From the NCBI GenBank assembly GCA_963752045.1, contig CAVVWN010000005.1, positions 248,001 through 312,000 on the forward strand: a stretch of 64,000 nucleotides of DNA, given 5' to 3'. Origin of the DNA: DATKDF01 sp963752045 (GTDB lineage Bacteria; Acidobacteriota; Vicinamibacteria; Vicinamibacterales; SCN-69-37). The notes below the pieces were generated by a model. It had not been told where the DNA came from and made no database searches. It saw nothing but the letters and a program-made list of their open reading frames with translations. The translations under genes were made by a program, and so were the position numbers. How positions within the stretch are numbered: the stretch's first letter is position 1; every line of letters begins with the position of its first letter. This document shows, piece by piece, positions 54,683 through 62,587 of the stretch.

Positions 54683-56026
54683 GTGCCGCGGGTCCTCATC
54701 GTCCACTACCACTTCCTGCCGGTCCACAACGTGGCCGTGAAACGGCTGCTCGGCTACGCGCGCCACCTGCCGGCGTTCGGCTGGGAGCCGATGGTCCTGA
54801 CCCGCGCGTGGCCCGACCTCGGCGACGCGGATCCCTCCTGGGGCCTCAGCTGGGAACCCGACCTCGAAGCGGCGGCCGGGATTCCGATTCACCGCGTGTC
54901 ACATCCGGCGCGGAGAGAGCGTCGCAGGCCCTCGCCGGACGACTGGTGGCCGCTCCGCAAGGCGCGGTCGCTGGCGGAGATGGTCGGCGGGCGGTATCCG
55001 GACGAGTTCAGGGCCTGGACGAGGCCGGCCGTCGAGGCCGCGCGCGAGCTCTACGTGCGGCAGCCCTTCGACGCCGTGCTGACCTACTGTCCGCCCGAGA
55101 CGAACCACCTCGTCGGGGGCCGGATCGCGCGGGCTCTCGGTGTGCCCTGGATTCCTTTCTTCGGCGACCTGTACGGTTTCTTCCTGGCGCCGCTGCCGCC
55201 TCGATCGCCGGGCGGCGCCATTCGCCGGGCGCTTCACCACCGGTGGATGGCGCCGGCCGCCGGATGCGTCTCGGTCACGCCGTACATGGTCGAGTACCTC
55301 TCGCGCACCTACGACACGCCCGCCGAGATGGTCCTGACCGGCTTCGATCCCGATGACTGGCGACTGGCGCCGCCTCCGCGGCTGGATCGGTTCGTCCTGT
55401 CCCACGTCGGCTCGGTCTACCCGGCGGATCAGCGCCCCGGGATCCTCTTCGACGGGCTCGACGCGCTACTTGGCTCGGACCCGTCGTGGGCGGACCGTCT
55501 GGAGGTCCGCTTCGTCGGATCGAAGTGCGACGCCTGGCTTCACACCCGGGTCACCGGGCGTCCTTGCGCAGCGGTCACGAGGATCGAGCCGAAGGTACCG
55601 TCCGCGGTGGCGCGCGCGCGCGTCGCGGAGAGTCATGCCGTGCTCGCCTTCAACTGCACGCTCCACCGCGATGAGCACGGGACGATGAGTCATCCCACGA
55701 AGGTCTTCGAGGCGCTCGGCGCGCGACGTCCCGTGCTCGCCATTCCGCCGGACGGCGACTGGGTCGATGCCCTGCTCGCCCGCACGCGCGGCGGGGTCGG
55801 AGCGGTCGACCCGGCGTCGGTCGCGGCGGTTCTTCGCGAATGGCTGGGCGCCTGGCACGGCGGGGGCGCCGTGCCGTACTCGCCAGATCCGGTGGCGGTC
55901 GCTGAACTGACCACGGCGCGGCAGACGGCGCGACTGGCCGCCTGGCTTTCGGCCGTGGCCGGGCGGACGCGGACGCCGCCGGCGGACCGGCGCGCGCAGA
56001 TGCCCTTCGGTAGCGGCGACATATAA
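54683..56026 (+). CDS. GT-B fold glycosyltransferase (family 4-like)
   Basis: The 447-residue product starts at GTG 54683 with PRVLIVHYHFLPVHNVAVKR, the N-terminal GT-B strand. It continues with DAVLTYCPPETNHLVGGRIA and VPWIPFFGDLYGF, a MAPAAGCVSVTPYMVEYLSR hinge, and a donor domain (LSHVGSVYPADQRPGILFDG, TMSHPTKVFEALGARRPVLA with the catalytic-region glutamate). Likely role: adds a sugar during assembly of the surface glycan. Its last codons overlap a perfect TATAAT. Confidence 0.82.
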   Translation: MPRVLIVHYHFLPVHNVAVKRLLGYARHLPAFGWEPMVLTRAWPDLGDADPSWGLSWEPDLEAAAGIPIHRVSHPARRERRRPSPDDWWPLRKARSLAEMVGGRYPDEFRAWTRPAVEAARELYVRQPFDAVLTYCPPETNHLVGGRIARALGVPWIPFFGDLYGFFLAPLPPRSPGGAIRRALHHRWMAPAAGCVSVTPYMVEYLSRTYDTPAEMVLTGFDPDDWRLAPPPRLDRFVLSHVGSVYPADQRPGILFDGLDALLGSDPSWADRLEVRFVGSKCDAWLHTRVTGRPCAAVTRIEPKVPSAVARARVAESHAVLAFNCTLHRDEHGTMSHPTKVFEALGARRPVLAIPPDGDWVDALLARTRGGVGAVDPASVAAVLREWLGAWHGGGAVPYSPDPVAVAELTTARQTARLAAWLSAVAGRTRTPPADRRAQMPFGSGDI

Positions 56027-56027
56027 T
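56022..56027 (+). promoter_or_regulatory. candidate -10 box (perfect TATAAT) for the HprK/PqqD operon
   Basis: TATAAT overlaps the stop codon of the upstream glycosyltransferase (TAA 56024-56026) and lies 66 bp before ATG 56093. A perfect consensus is rare in this GC-rich sequence. No good -35 box is seen at the expected spacing. Confidence 0.4.
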
Positions 56028-56092
56028 CGGCGGCGCCGTCTGCCAGTATCCGGCGCTCGCGCTCGGCTCCCGGCCCGGCAGGCCCGTTTCCC

Positions 56093-57214
56093 ATGCAGGC
56101 AGATACGCGAGAACGAGACGTCTCTCCGAACGGCGGCAGTGCAGAGGCCGACAAGCCGTTGCTCGAGGGCGACGCGGGATTCGGCCGCTCGGCCGCGGCA
56201 TTCGAGCGGGCATTCGACGAGGCCTCAACGCGGGCCTGCGAGATTCGGATCCGCCTCGCCGGGCGACCCACGCGCCTGCGCGTGGCGGGGGAGGCGCTGG
56301 CGGTGCACCTGCTGCGGGCGTTCGCGCACCTCGGCGACCCGGGCGACGCCGCCCCGGAGTTCACTATCGATCTTTGGGATGCCGCGGAGACGGGTGTCGC
56401 GGCGCCCGCCGACAAGGACGTCGGCGAACGCTCCTGGACGGCTGGCGGCGGCGTGTTGACGAGCGGCCAGGGCGGCCGGATCCTGAGGCACCGGCTTGGA
56501 CACTCGACCCTGTGGCTCGAGCGTCGCGACCAGCGGATGCTCGGCGTCGTTTCGTCGGCGGGCGCGCTGTCGCTCCACGAACGGGGCAAGCCGCTGCACT
56601 ACCTCCTCTCACTCTGGCACAACGACCGCCGGACGTACGTGACCCACGCCGGTCTGGTCGCGAGGGAGAGTCACGGCGTCCTTGTTGCCGGCCCTGGCGG
56701 GGCCGGCAAGTCCACGACGACCGCGGCCTGCGTCCTCAAGGGCTTCGCCTATCTCGGCGACGACTGTGTCGCGATCGAGGCGCGCGCCGACGGCCCGTTT
56801 CTCGGGCACAGCATCTACAGCGCGCCGTGGATCGAGCGGTCGCACCTGCGCCGCTTTCCCGAGCTGGCGTCCTACGCCGTGCTGAAGGACGACCCGGCCG
56901 AGGACAAGGCCATCGTGCTGTTGAGCGAGCGCGACCCACGCTGCCTGGCGCGGGTCGCGCCGATCCGGGCGATCGTGCTGCCGCGTATCCGTCCGGCGTC
57001 GACGTGCGCCGCGCGGCCGGCATCCAGGGCGGAGGCGTTGCTCTCGCTCGGCCCCAGCTCCATCGTCCTGTTCGCGCCGAGCTCTGGCGCCGAGGGCCTG
57101 CGCCACCTCGCGCGGCTCGTCGCCTCGGTACCGGCCTACTGGCTCGACGTCACACCGGATCTCGAGGCGATTCCGCGCGCCATCGGCGGACTCCTCGACG
57201 GACTGCCGGGCTGA
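56093..57214 (+). CDS. HPr kinase (HprK)-like P-loop protein
   Basis: The 373-residue product has an N-terminal alpha/beta region, then THAGLVARESHGVLVAGPGG with the Walker A GPGGAGKST at about 200-207, and AYLGDDCVAIEARADGPF, the HprK-type Walker B/switch region. It resembles the HprK-like proteins found with PqqD, NTP_transf_5 and asparagine-synthetase-like genes, including lasso-peptide clusters where such kinases phosphorylate the precursor. No HPr or PTS gene is present, so sugar catabolite control is unlikely. It starts a four-gene operon. Confidence 0.8.
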   Translation: MQADTRERDVSPNGGSAEADKPLLEGDAGFGRSAAAFERAFDEASTRACEIRIRLAGRPTRLRVAGEALAVHLLRAFAHLGDPGDAAPEFTIDLWDAAETGVAAPADKDVGERSWTAGGGVLTSGQGGRILRHRLGHSTLWLERRDQRMLGVVSSAGALSLHERGKPLHYLLSLWHNDRRTYVTHAGLVARESHGVLVAGPGGAGKSTTTAACVLKGFAYLGDDCVAIEARADGPFLGHSIYSAPWIERSHLRRFPELASYAVLKDDPAEDKAIVLLSERDPRCLARVAPIRAIVLPRIRPASTCAARPASRAEALLSLGPSSIVLFAPSSGAEGLRHLARLVASVPAYWLDVTPDLEAIPRAIGGLLDGLPG

Positions 57215-57243
57215 GCCCGGATCATCAGAAAGGGTCGCGAAGA

Positions 57244-57678
57244 ATGCGCAACGAGTCCGGCAGGTTATCTCCGAATGAAGACGAAGTCGCCGTGGAAGTG
57301 CTCCAGGGCGAGGCCGTGCTGATCAATCTCCGCACCGGCCACTACTACAGCATGGACAAGGTGGCGGCCGACGTCTGGCAGCTCATCGAGCGCCGCGCGT
57401 CCATAGACGCCATCGTCCAGGCGGTTGCCGTGAGGTGGGAGGCACCAATCGACACAGTGCGGGCCGATGTCACGGCGCTGGTCGACGAGCTGATCGGCGC
57501 GCGGCTCGCGCGGCTCGTCGAGGCGTCCGTGGACGATGCGCCACCTCAGCCTGCGGAACTCGGGCCCTCCGGCAGACCCTACGAGGCGCCGCGGTTGCAC
57601 ACGTACTCCGACATGGCCGACATGCTCGCGCTCGATCCGCCGCTGCCGGGGATCGAGGACATTCCCTGGAAGGGCTGA
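57244..57678 (+). CDS. PqqD-family (RRE) protein with conserved leader-like tail
   Basis: The 144-residue product has a PqqD winged-helix domain at about residues 8-95 (EVAVEVLQGEAVLINLRTG, HYYSMDKVAADVWQLIE, VRADVTALVDELIGARL). This is the peptide-recognition fold of RiPP pathways. An extension of about 32 residues follows: YEAPRLHTYSDMADMLALDP and PLPGIEDIPWKG. Its Y-x-x-P-x-L-x-x-Y pattern (Tyr113, Pro116, Leu118, Tyr121) resembles the motif that PqqD-like proteins bind in lasso leaders. It sits between the HprK-like gene (29 bp) and a GT2 gene (13 bp). No lasso cyclase or transglutaminase-like protease is nearby. Confidence 0.82.
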   Translation: MRNESGRLSPNEDEVAVEVLQGEAVLINLRTGHYYSMDKVAADVWQLIERRASIDAIVQAVAVRWEAPIDTVRADVTALVDELIGARLARLVEASVDDAPPQPAELGPSGRPYEAPRLHTYSDMADMLALDPPLPGIEDIPWKG

Positions 57679-57691
57679 GGCCGTCACGCTC

Positions 57692-58381
57692 ATGGACACG
57701 GCGCTCGTCAGCTGTATCCTGCCGGTCCACAACGGCGCGGCCCACCTGGCGGAGGCGATCGAGAGCATCCTGCGGCAGCGCGGTGTGCGAATCGAGGTGC
57801 TCGCGGTCGATGATGGGTCCACCGACGCCTCGTCTGCGATCCTCGCGCGTTACGCGCCGGCCGTGCGCGTGCTGCGGCAGGCCAACGCCGGTCCCGCCGC
57901 CTCGCGTAACGCCGGGATTCTGGCGTCGCGTGGCCAGTTCCTCGCGTTCCTCGATCAGGACGACCGCTGGCTGCCCGGCAAACTCGAGCGGCAGGTCGCG
58001 CGGCTTGGCGCGCGGCCCGACCTCGACGCCGTGGTCTCGTACGTGGAGAGCTTCTGGGACGACGACGCGGGGCGGGAGCGCGACCAGCCGCGCAGCGGCG
58101 CCGTGCCGGGCTACGTTAGCGGGACGCTCCTCGCGCGGCGCGCGATATTCGATCGCGTGGGGTTGTTTGATCCGCAACTATGGTTCGTCGACAGCCTCGA
58201 CTGGTTCGCCCGAGCGTCCGAGTGCGGGGCGTCGATCGAACTCATGCCCGACGTTCTGGCGCAGCACCGGGTGCATCGCGGGAACCTGAGCCGGCGCGGG
58301 CGTGACAGCCGCGCGGAGACCCTGCGCGTACTGCGGCGGGCGCTCGACCGGCGCCGCCCGGCCCCGACCGCGTGGGAATAA
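57692..58381 (+). CDS. glycosyltransferase family 2
   Basis: The 229-residue GT-A protein starts VSCILPVHNGAAHLAEAIES. It has VLAVDDGSTDASSAILAR, the NAGPAASRNAGILASRG segment, DxD in FLDQDDRWLPGKLERQ, and GTLLARRAIFDRVGLFD. It is short for the family, with only the catalytic domain and no membrane helix. ATG 57692 follows the PqqD gene by 13 bp, and its 3' end overlaps the next GTG by 10 bp, so it is translated within the HprK/PqqD operon. Confidence 0.88.
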   Translation: MDTALVSCILPVHNGAAHLAEAIESILRQRGVRIEVLAVDDGSTDASSAILARYAPAVRVLRQANAGPAASRNAGILASRGQFLAFLDQDDRWLPGKLERQVARLGARPDLDAVVSYVESFWDDDAGRERDQPRSGAVPGYVSGTLLARRAIFDRVGLFDPQLWFVDSLDWFARASECGASIELMPDVLAQHRVHRGNLSRRGRDSRAETLRVLRRALDRRRPAPTAWE

Positions 58382-59520
58382 GCGCTGCCGCTCGGCGTGC
58401 GGTCGCGCTCGCGTCGGACCTGCTTCTGACGTCTGGCGATCGGCGCTTCCTGCGGGCGTGCCTCGATCCAGGCGACCGCGGCGGCGCGGCGCGCGTCGCG
58501 CTCACGGCGCTGGGACCGGACCTGGTCGATCCCGCCACACCAGACGGCCGCCGCGCGCGCGCGTTCGCGCCGCTGCTCCTGGTGGCGATCGACCGGGGCG
58601 AGATCGACGTCGACGCGCGGGTGCGCACGACGCTGCGGGCGTGGCGGCTGCTGGAGGAACGGCGCGGCGAGCGGTACGGTTGCGTGTTGCGGGAGGCGCT
58701 CGCAGGGCTCGCGGATGCCTCGATCGAGTTCGTGGTCGTGAAAGGCGCGGCGCTCGCCGAACTGGCGTATCCTGACCCGCGACTCCGGCACTCACACGAC
58801 GTCGACCTGCTCGTGCGCCAGGAGGACCTGTCCCGCGCCGTCGCCGCGCTCGAGACACGTGCGTTCGTGCCCGTGCCGGACGCGACGCCAGAACACGCCT
58901 CGCTCCTCCATGCGTCCCGACTGCCGATCCGGCTGCACACCACGTTCTGTCAGGTGCCGTATTACCGCGTGCCGATCGACGGGATCGTGGCGGCGGCGGA
59001 GTCATGCGTCCTGGCGGGTGTGCCGGCGCGCGTGCTACCGCCGGCCGAAGCGCTCCTGCAGGTCGTAGTGCAGGGAGTGACGCCGGGGCGGGGGACCGCC
59101 GCGATGCGTTGGGCGGTGGACGCCCGGTACCTGCTCGACGGTGGTGGCAACCGCGTGCCCGACGCCGCTCGGCTGGTCGACCTCGCCACGCGTTACGAGC
59201 TCGGGCTTCCCCTCGCGGCGGCGCTTCAGACGTTGCACGACGATCTCGGCGCGGCCGTCGAGACAGACCTCATCGAGGCGGTGATGCGCGGCGCAGCGAG
59301 CGCGCCGCGACGGCAGCTTCGCCGGTTCGTGCCACTGACGGCCGGCGCGCCGAGGCGCGCGTCCGATCTGCTTCGATGGGAGGCAGGCTGGGCGACACGC
59401 GCTTGGCTCGGCGCCCTCATGCTGGTTCCGGCGCCTGAGTACCTGCGCTGGCGCGGCGGCCGGTCTGGGCCGCGGCGCCTGGCGGCGCGCCTCAGGTCGA
59501 TATGGCGCGGAGTCCATTGA
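58372..59520 (+). CDS. NTP_transf_5 family nucleotidyltransferase-like protein (copy 2)
   Basis: The 382-residue product has the family core ADASIEFVVVKGAALAELAY, PDPRLRHSHDVDLLVRQEDL, followed by ASRLPIRLHTTFCQVPYYRV and LLQVVVQGVTPGRGTAAMRW. In the second half the usual His is changed to Gln (VVVQGV). It is distinct from copy 1 at 49548. GTG 58372 overlaps the GT2 gene. With HprK, PqqD and GT2 it completes an operon whose partners are those of peptide-tailoring clusters. Confidence 0.8.
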   Translation: MGISAAARRAVALASDLLLTSGDRRFLRACLDPGDRGGAARVALTALGPDLVDPATPDGRRARAFAPLLLVAIDRGEIDVDARVRTTLRAWRLLEERRGERYGCVLREALAGLADASIEFVVVKGAALAELAYPDPRLRHSHDVDLLVRQEDLSRAVAALETRAFVPVPDATPEHASLLHASRLPIRLHTTFCQVPYYRVPIDGIVAAAESCVLAGVPARVLPPAEALLQVVVQGVTPGRGTAAMRWAVDARYLLDGGGNRVPDAARLVDLATRYELGLPLAAALQTLHDDLGAAVETDLIEAVMRGAASAPRRQLRRFVPLTAGAPRRASDLLRWEAGWATRAWLGALMLVPAPEYLRWRGGRSGPRRLAARLRSIWRGVH

Positions 59521-59529
59521 CTCGGCGAC

Positions 59530-59640
59530 GTACCGGTTCGATTCTGGCCCGCGACCCGTGCTCCATCTCGCGATAGGCCTTGGCGACCGTGTTCGGGTTC
59601 ATGACCAGTTCTCGGCGAGGCTGCGCATGATGTCAGCCGG
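59530..59640 (-). pseudogene. GntR (YtrA-like) helix-turn-helix remnant
   Basis: The minus strand reads MRSLAE in one frame and then VMNPNTVAKAYREMEHGSRA in another, the recognition helix of YtrA-type GntR regulators. Nothing upstream or downstream extends it into a full domain, and a frame change lies in the middle. It is a short relic overlapping the gap between the surface cluster and the FMN reductase. Confidence 0.5.
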
Positions 59641-59695
59641 ATGGGAAGCGACCCTCGCGGCGAATGGTACAGTGGACCCACTCCCAGGAGGTTCC

Positions 59696-60314
59696 ATGTC
59701 GCTGAAGCTCGTCGTCATCTACGGGTCCGTTCGGTCCGAGCGACAGGGGATTCGCGCCGCCCGCTTCGTCGTGAACGAATGCCGGGCGCGCGGTCACGAG
59801 GTCGACGCTCGTCGACCCGCTGGAGTATCCCTTGCCGCTCCTCGACAAGATGTACAAGGAATACCCGGAAGGTCAGGCGCCCCGGAACCTCCAGCGCATC
59901 GCCGATCTCATCATCCCGGCCGATGGCGTCATCGTCGTGTCGGGCGAGTACAACCACTCCATTCCGCCGGCGCTCTCGAACCTGCTCGACCATTTCCTCG
60001 AGGAGTGGTTCTGGAAGCCATCGGCGATCGTCTGCTATTCGGCGGGATCGTTCGGCGGCGTCCGGGCCGCGATGCAGCTGCGGATGATGCTCGGCGAGCT
60101 GGGCATGTCGAGCATCCCGTCGATCCTACCGGTGCCGAAAGTGGGGCAGGCGTTCGACGAGGATGGCACGCCGTCGGACGGCCGGACACGGGATCGGGCG
60201 AAGAAGTTCCTCGACGAGCTCGAGTGGTACGGCCATGCGCTTCGCGACGCCCGGAACAAGCCGTGCGACCGCGGTGTCTGCGATGGACAGGATGCCGTCG
60301 CCAGCGCGTCCTGA
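59696..60314 (+). pseudogene. NADPH-dependent FMN reductase family protein, frame-broken
   Basis: ATG 59696 (Shine-Dalgarno CAGGAGG) reads LKLVVIYGSVRSERQGIRAA, the flavodoxin-like phosphate loop. After GHEV one extra base near 59805 shifts the frame and the protein resumes TLVDPLEYPLPLLDKMYKEY, ADGVIVVSGEYNHSIPPALS, the FMN-binding loop, and YSAGSFGGVRAAMQLRMMLG, ending at 60314. The intact enzyme would have about 205 residues and reduce flavin or quinone-like substrates. Confidence 0.8.
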
Positions 60315-60410
60315 CGGCGCAGCGGGGCGAAGCCCCCGTGGGGCCAACCTCGTGGCCACCGCGCGGCGCCTCTGATTGTCGACTGACGGGCTGCTCGAGC
60401 CCGGATCGCC

Positions 60411-60779
60411 TCAGACCTTGAATCCGATCGGTGCAATCGCGGCGAGCAGTTCGAGGATGTCGGCCTCGGGCACGACGGTGCCCGGGCGTTCAGGTTGGAA
60501 CGTGAATCCCGTCACGAACACCTCGGGAGCACTCCGACGCGGCTCGGTATGGACAACGACCGCGGCCACCTGAACGGACGGCCCACCAGTGCCCGTCAGT
60601 CGAAACACCAGCCGCTGGCCGACCCGAAACCGCACGCGACTCAGCACGGCAAGGCCGGTCCGGTTCAGGTTGAAGATCCGGACGGGGGCGCCGAGAGGCA
60701 CCAGCTCGCCCTTGACGCGCAGCAGCATGTCCACGCGAGGCGAACCGCGTTGATTGCGTGACTGGAGGCCCAGCGCCAT
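60411..60779 (-). CDS. PilZ-domain protein
   Basis: The 122-residue product is a single PilZ-like barrel with an arginine-containing N-terminal segment (SRNQRGSPRVDMLLRVKGEL), the loop IFNLNRTGLAVLSR in place of the DxSxxG motif, and a C-terminal EVFVTGFTFQ strand. The RxxxR and DxSxxG signatures for cyclic-di-GMP are only partly kept (QRGSPR, NLNRTG), so nucleotide binding is uncertain. It is a lone gene with flanking gaps of about 100 bp. Confidence 0.7.
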   Translation of the reverse strand: MALGLQSRNQRGSPRVDMLLRVKGELVPLGAPVRIFNLNRTGLAVLSRVRFRVGQRLVFRLTGTGGPSVQVAAVVVHTEPRRSAPEVFVTGFTFQPERPGTVVPEADILELLAAIAPIGFKV

Positions 60780-60900
60780 CCGGACGATCGGGGCAACTCA
60801 CATGCCATCGGCCGACGCCCGGGCCAGGCGTTCGCGCGGCGGCGATCGCCTCCAGCGCCCCGACAGAATCGCAAGCACGCTTACGGTTCGCCGGGTGCGC

Positions 60901-61689
60901 TTACGCGCGGGCCGCGAAGAGATACCGGTTCAGACTGAAGAAGTATTCGCCGCGCGCGCCCAGGGCGCGGAGATCCGCCGCCCACGCCTCGACCGTGCCC
61001 GCGTCCAGGTGCCGGCGCGCGTAGTCGGAGATGACGTCAATGAGGCCGGCGCTGTACGTGTTGGGGCCGGCATCGGTGTTGACGAGCGCGATCACCTCCG
61101 TCGCCGTCACCGTGAGGCCGGCCTGGCGGAGCAGTCGTCCGAGCACGCGCGGGAGGTGCGGGTGCGGGCAGTGTGTGTCCCAGCACTCGATCACCCGGCG
61201 CATTCGCGCGTCGTCGCTCGAATGCCAGACGCAGGACTCCCAGTCTGTGTCCACGATGACGGCGCGCCCGCCGGGCTCGAGCACGCGCTTCAGTTCCCGC
61301 AGGGCCCGCTCGATGTCGGGCACGAATTCATAGACCTGCGTGCACACCGCGGCGTCGAAGGACCTGTCGTCGTACGGCAACGCGCTGACGTCTCCGACCC
61401 GGATGCTCACGAAGGGCAGCGCGCCGCACCGGCGCTCTGCGAGCGCCACCATGCTTTCGGAAAAGTCGACACCGCACACCGCGCCGGTTGGCCCGGTGTG
61501 CTGCGCGAGCTCCAGGGCCAGCAGGCCCGGACCAGTACCCAGGTCGACGACCCGCTCGCCCGGTCGCGGCGCCAGCGTGTCGATGACGCGCGCACGCTGC
61601 GCGCTGATGTCTGGCGTGAGGTAGATCGCTTCGATCGTGCGGGCGCCCGCCTCATCGAACTGACTGGCGACGTCACGGGATGAGTCCAT
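60901..61689 (-). CDS. class I SAM-dependent methyltransferase (UbiE-like)
   Basis: The 262-residue product has motif I RVVDLGTGPGLLALELAQ at about residues 46-63, VCGVDFSESMVALAERR, VGDVSALPYDDRSFDAAVCT, and LKRVLEPGGRAVIVDTDWES. This is the Methyltransf_11/UbiE pattern. A C-terminal region of about 90 residues probably binds the substrate. It lies 12 bp downstream of the membrane protein ending at 61702, on the same strand, and may be co-transcribed with it. Confidence 0.88.
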   Translation of the reverse strand: MDSSRDVASQFDEAGARTIEAIYLTPDISAQRARVIDTLAPRPGERVVDLGTGPGLLALELAQHTGPTGAVCGVDFSESMVALAERRCGALPFVSIRVGDVSALPYDDRSFDAAVCTQVYEFVPDIERALRELKRVLEPGGRAVIVDTDWESCVWHSSDDARMRRVIECWDTHCPHPHLPRVLGRLLRQAGLTVTATEVIALVNTDAGPNTYSAGLIDVISDYARRHLDAGTVEAWAADLRALGARGEYFFSLNRYLFAARA

Positions 61690-61701
61690 CGATGAAGTCC
61701 G

Positions 61702-62469
61702 TCAGGCGCCCTGATCGGAACCAGGCGTCCCGCGCGGGCCCGCCTCACCGGCCGGCGGCGGCGCCTCGTCCGCCCCGCTCTGGGCAGGCGCCCGGCCGGA
61801 CGGTCCCATGACCGTGTAGATCAGGCCGCGGTAGTACAGGTTCAGGGTCACGAGCGCGAAGAGGCCGGCGACCAGCGCGGCGTATCCGAACGCGGCCAGC
61901 CAGGTGTGCTGCCGCGCGGCGCTGGTGTCGCGATAGACGACGACGCGGTTCACGTCGGCCGGCAGCAGATCGTCGATGTCGAGACAGCTTCCGGGTTCGA
62001 TGGGGCCGTCGCGCGCCTCGGCGGCGGCGAGCCAGCCGCTGACGTCCTCGACCTGCAGGTCCGCGACCGGCACGCCGCCGGCACGGGCGAAGTTGGCCTG
62101 CAGGAAAGCCACGATTTCCGCGGGGTACGACCCGAGCGCGTGGCTGCAGAACACCTTCTGCGACAGGCCGGTCATCGGCGTCACGCTCGTGCCATCGTCG
62201 GCCAGCACGCCGACGGGGCCGAGCGCCTCGAAAGCCGGAACGGCGTTCGGCAGGTCGCTGCGGCTCGCGGCGTACGACTTCAGCGCCGCGACGGTCTCGA
62301 TGTTCGCTTCCCGCAGGTCGGGCATGCGCTGGATCGCCAGCAGCGACCAGGCGCCGAGCGCCAGCACGGCCAGCACCCACAGCACCGTGAGGAGCCGGTG
62401 CCACCAGTGCGGCGCCAGGTCGAGATCGTCCCGGTACCCGACCAGCCAGCGCAGGAGCATCTGCATCAT
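61702..62469 (-). CDS. two-helix membrane protein of unknown function
   Basis: The 255-residue product from ATG 62469 has an N-terminal helix (LLTVLWVLAVLALGAWSLLA), an extracytoplasmic region of about 135 residues (VFCSHALGSYPAEIVAFLQA, PGSCLDIDDLLPADVNRVVV) with two cysteines, a second helix (WLAAFGYAALVAGLFALVTL), and a Pro/Gly/Ala-rich cytoplasmic tail. No family recognised. An in-frame start at 62541 exists, but the helix-proximal ATG pair at 62464-62469 is more plausible. Confidence 0.65.
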   Translation of the reverse strand: MMQMLLRWLVGYRDDLDLAPHWWHRLLTVLWVLAVLALGAWSLLAIQRMPDLREANIETVAALKSYAASRSDLPNAVPAFEALGPVGVLADDGTSVTPMTGLSQKVFCSHALGSYPAEIVAFLQANFARAGGVPVADLQVEDVSGWLAAAEARDGPIEPGSCLDIDDLLPADVNRVVVYRDTSAARQHTWLAAFGYAALVAGLFALVTLNLYYRGLIYTVMGPSGRAPAQSGADEAPPPAGEAGPRGTPGSDQGA

Positions 62470-62587
62470 CACCAGAGAACCGGGCCGTCGCCACCCCACC
62501 GAGCCGAGGACGCCCGGTGAGAGGATATGTCGGATCGACACTCGATGCGACCTGCGACGACGTCGCCGGCCGCTGCGAGACCGCTTT

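Noticed and set aside
56093..57678. HprK-like gene considered as a PTS HPr kinase or complete lasso-peptide locus
   Set aside because: No HPr or PTS gene, no asparagine-synthetase-like cyclase, no leader protease and no precursor were seen, so neither full system can be claimed.
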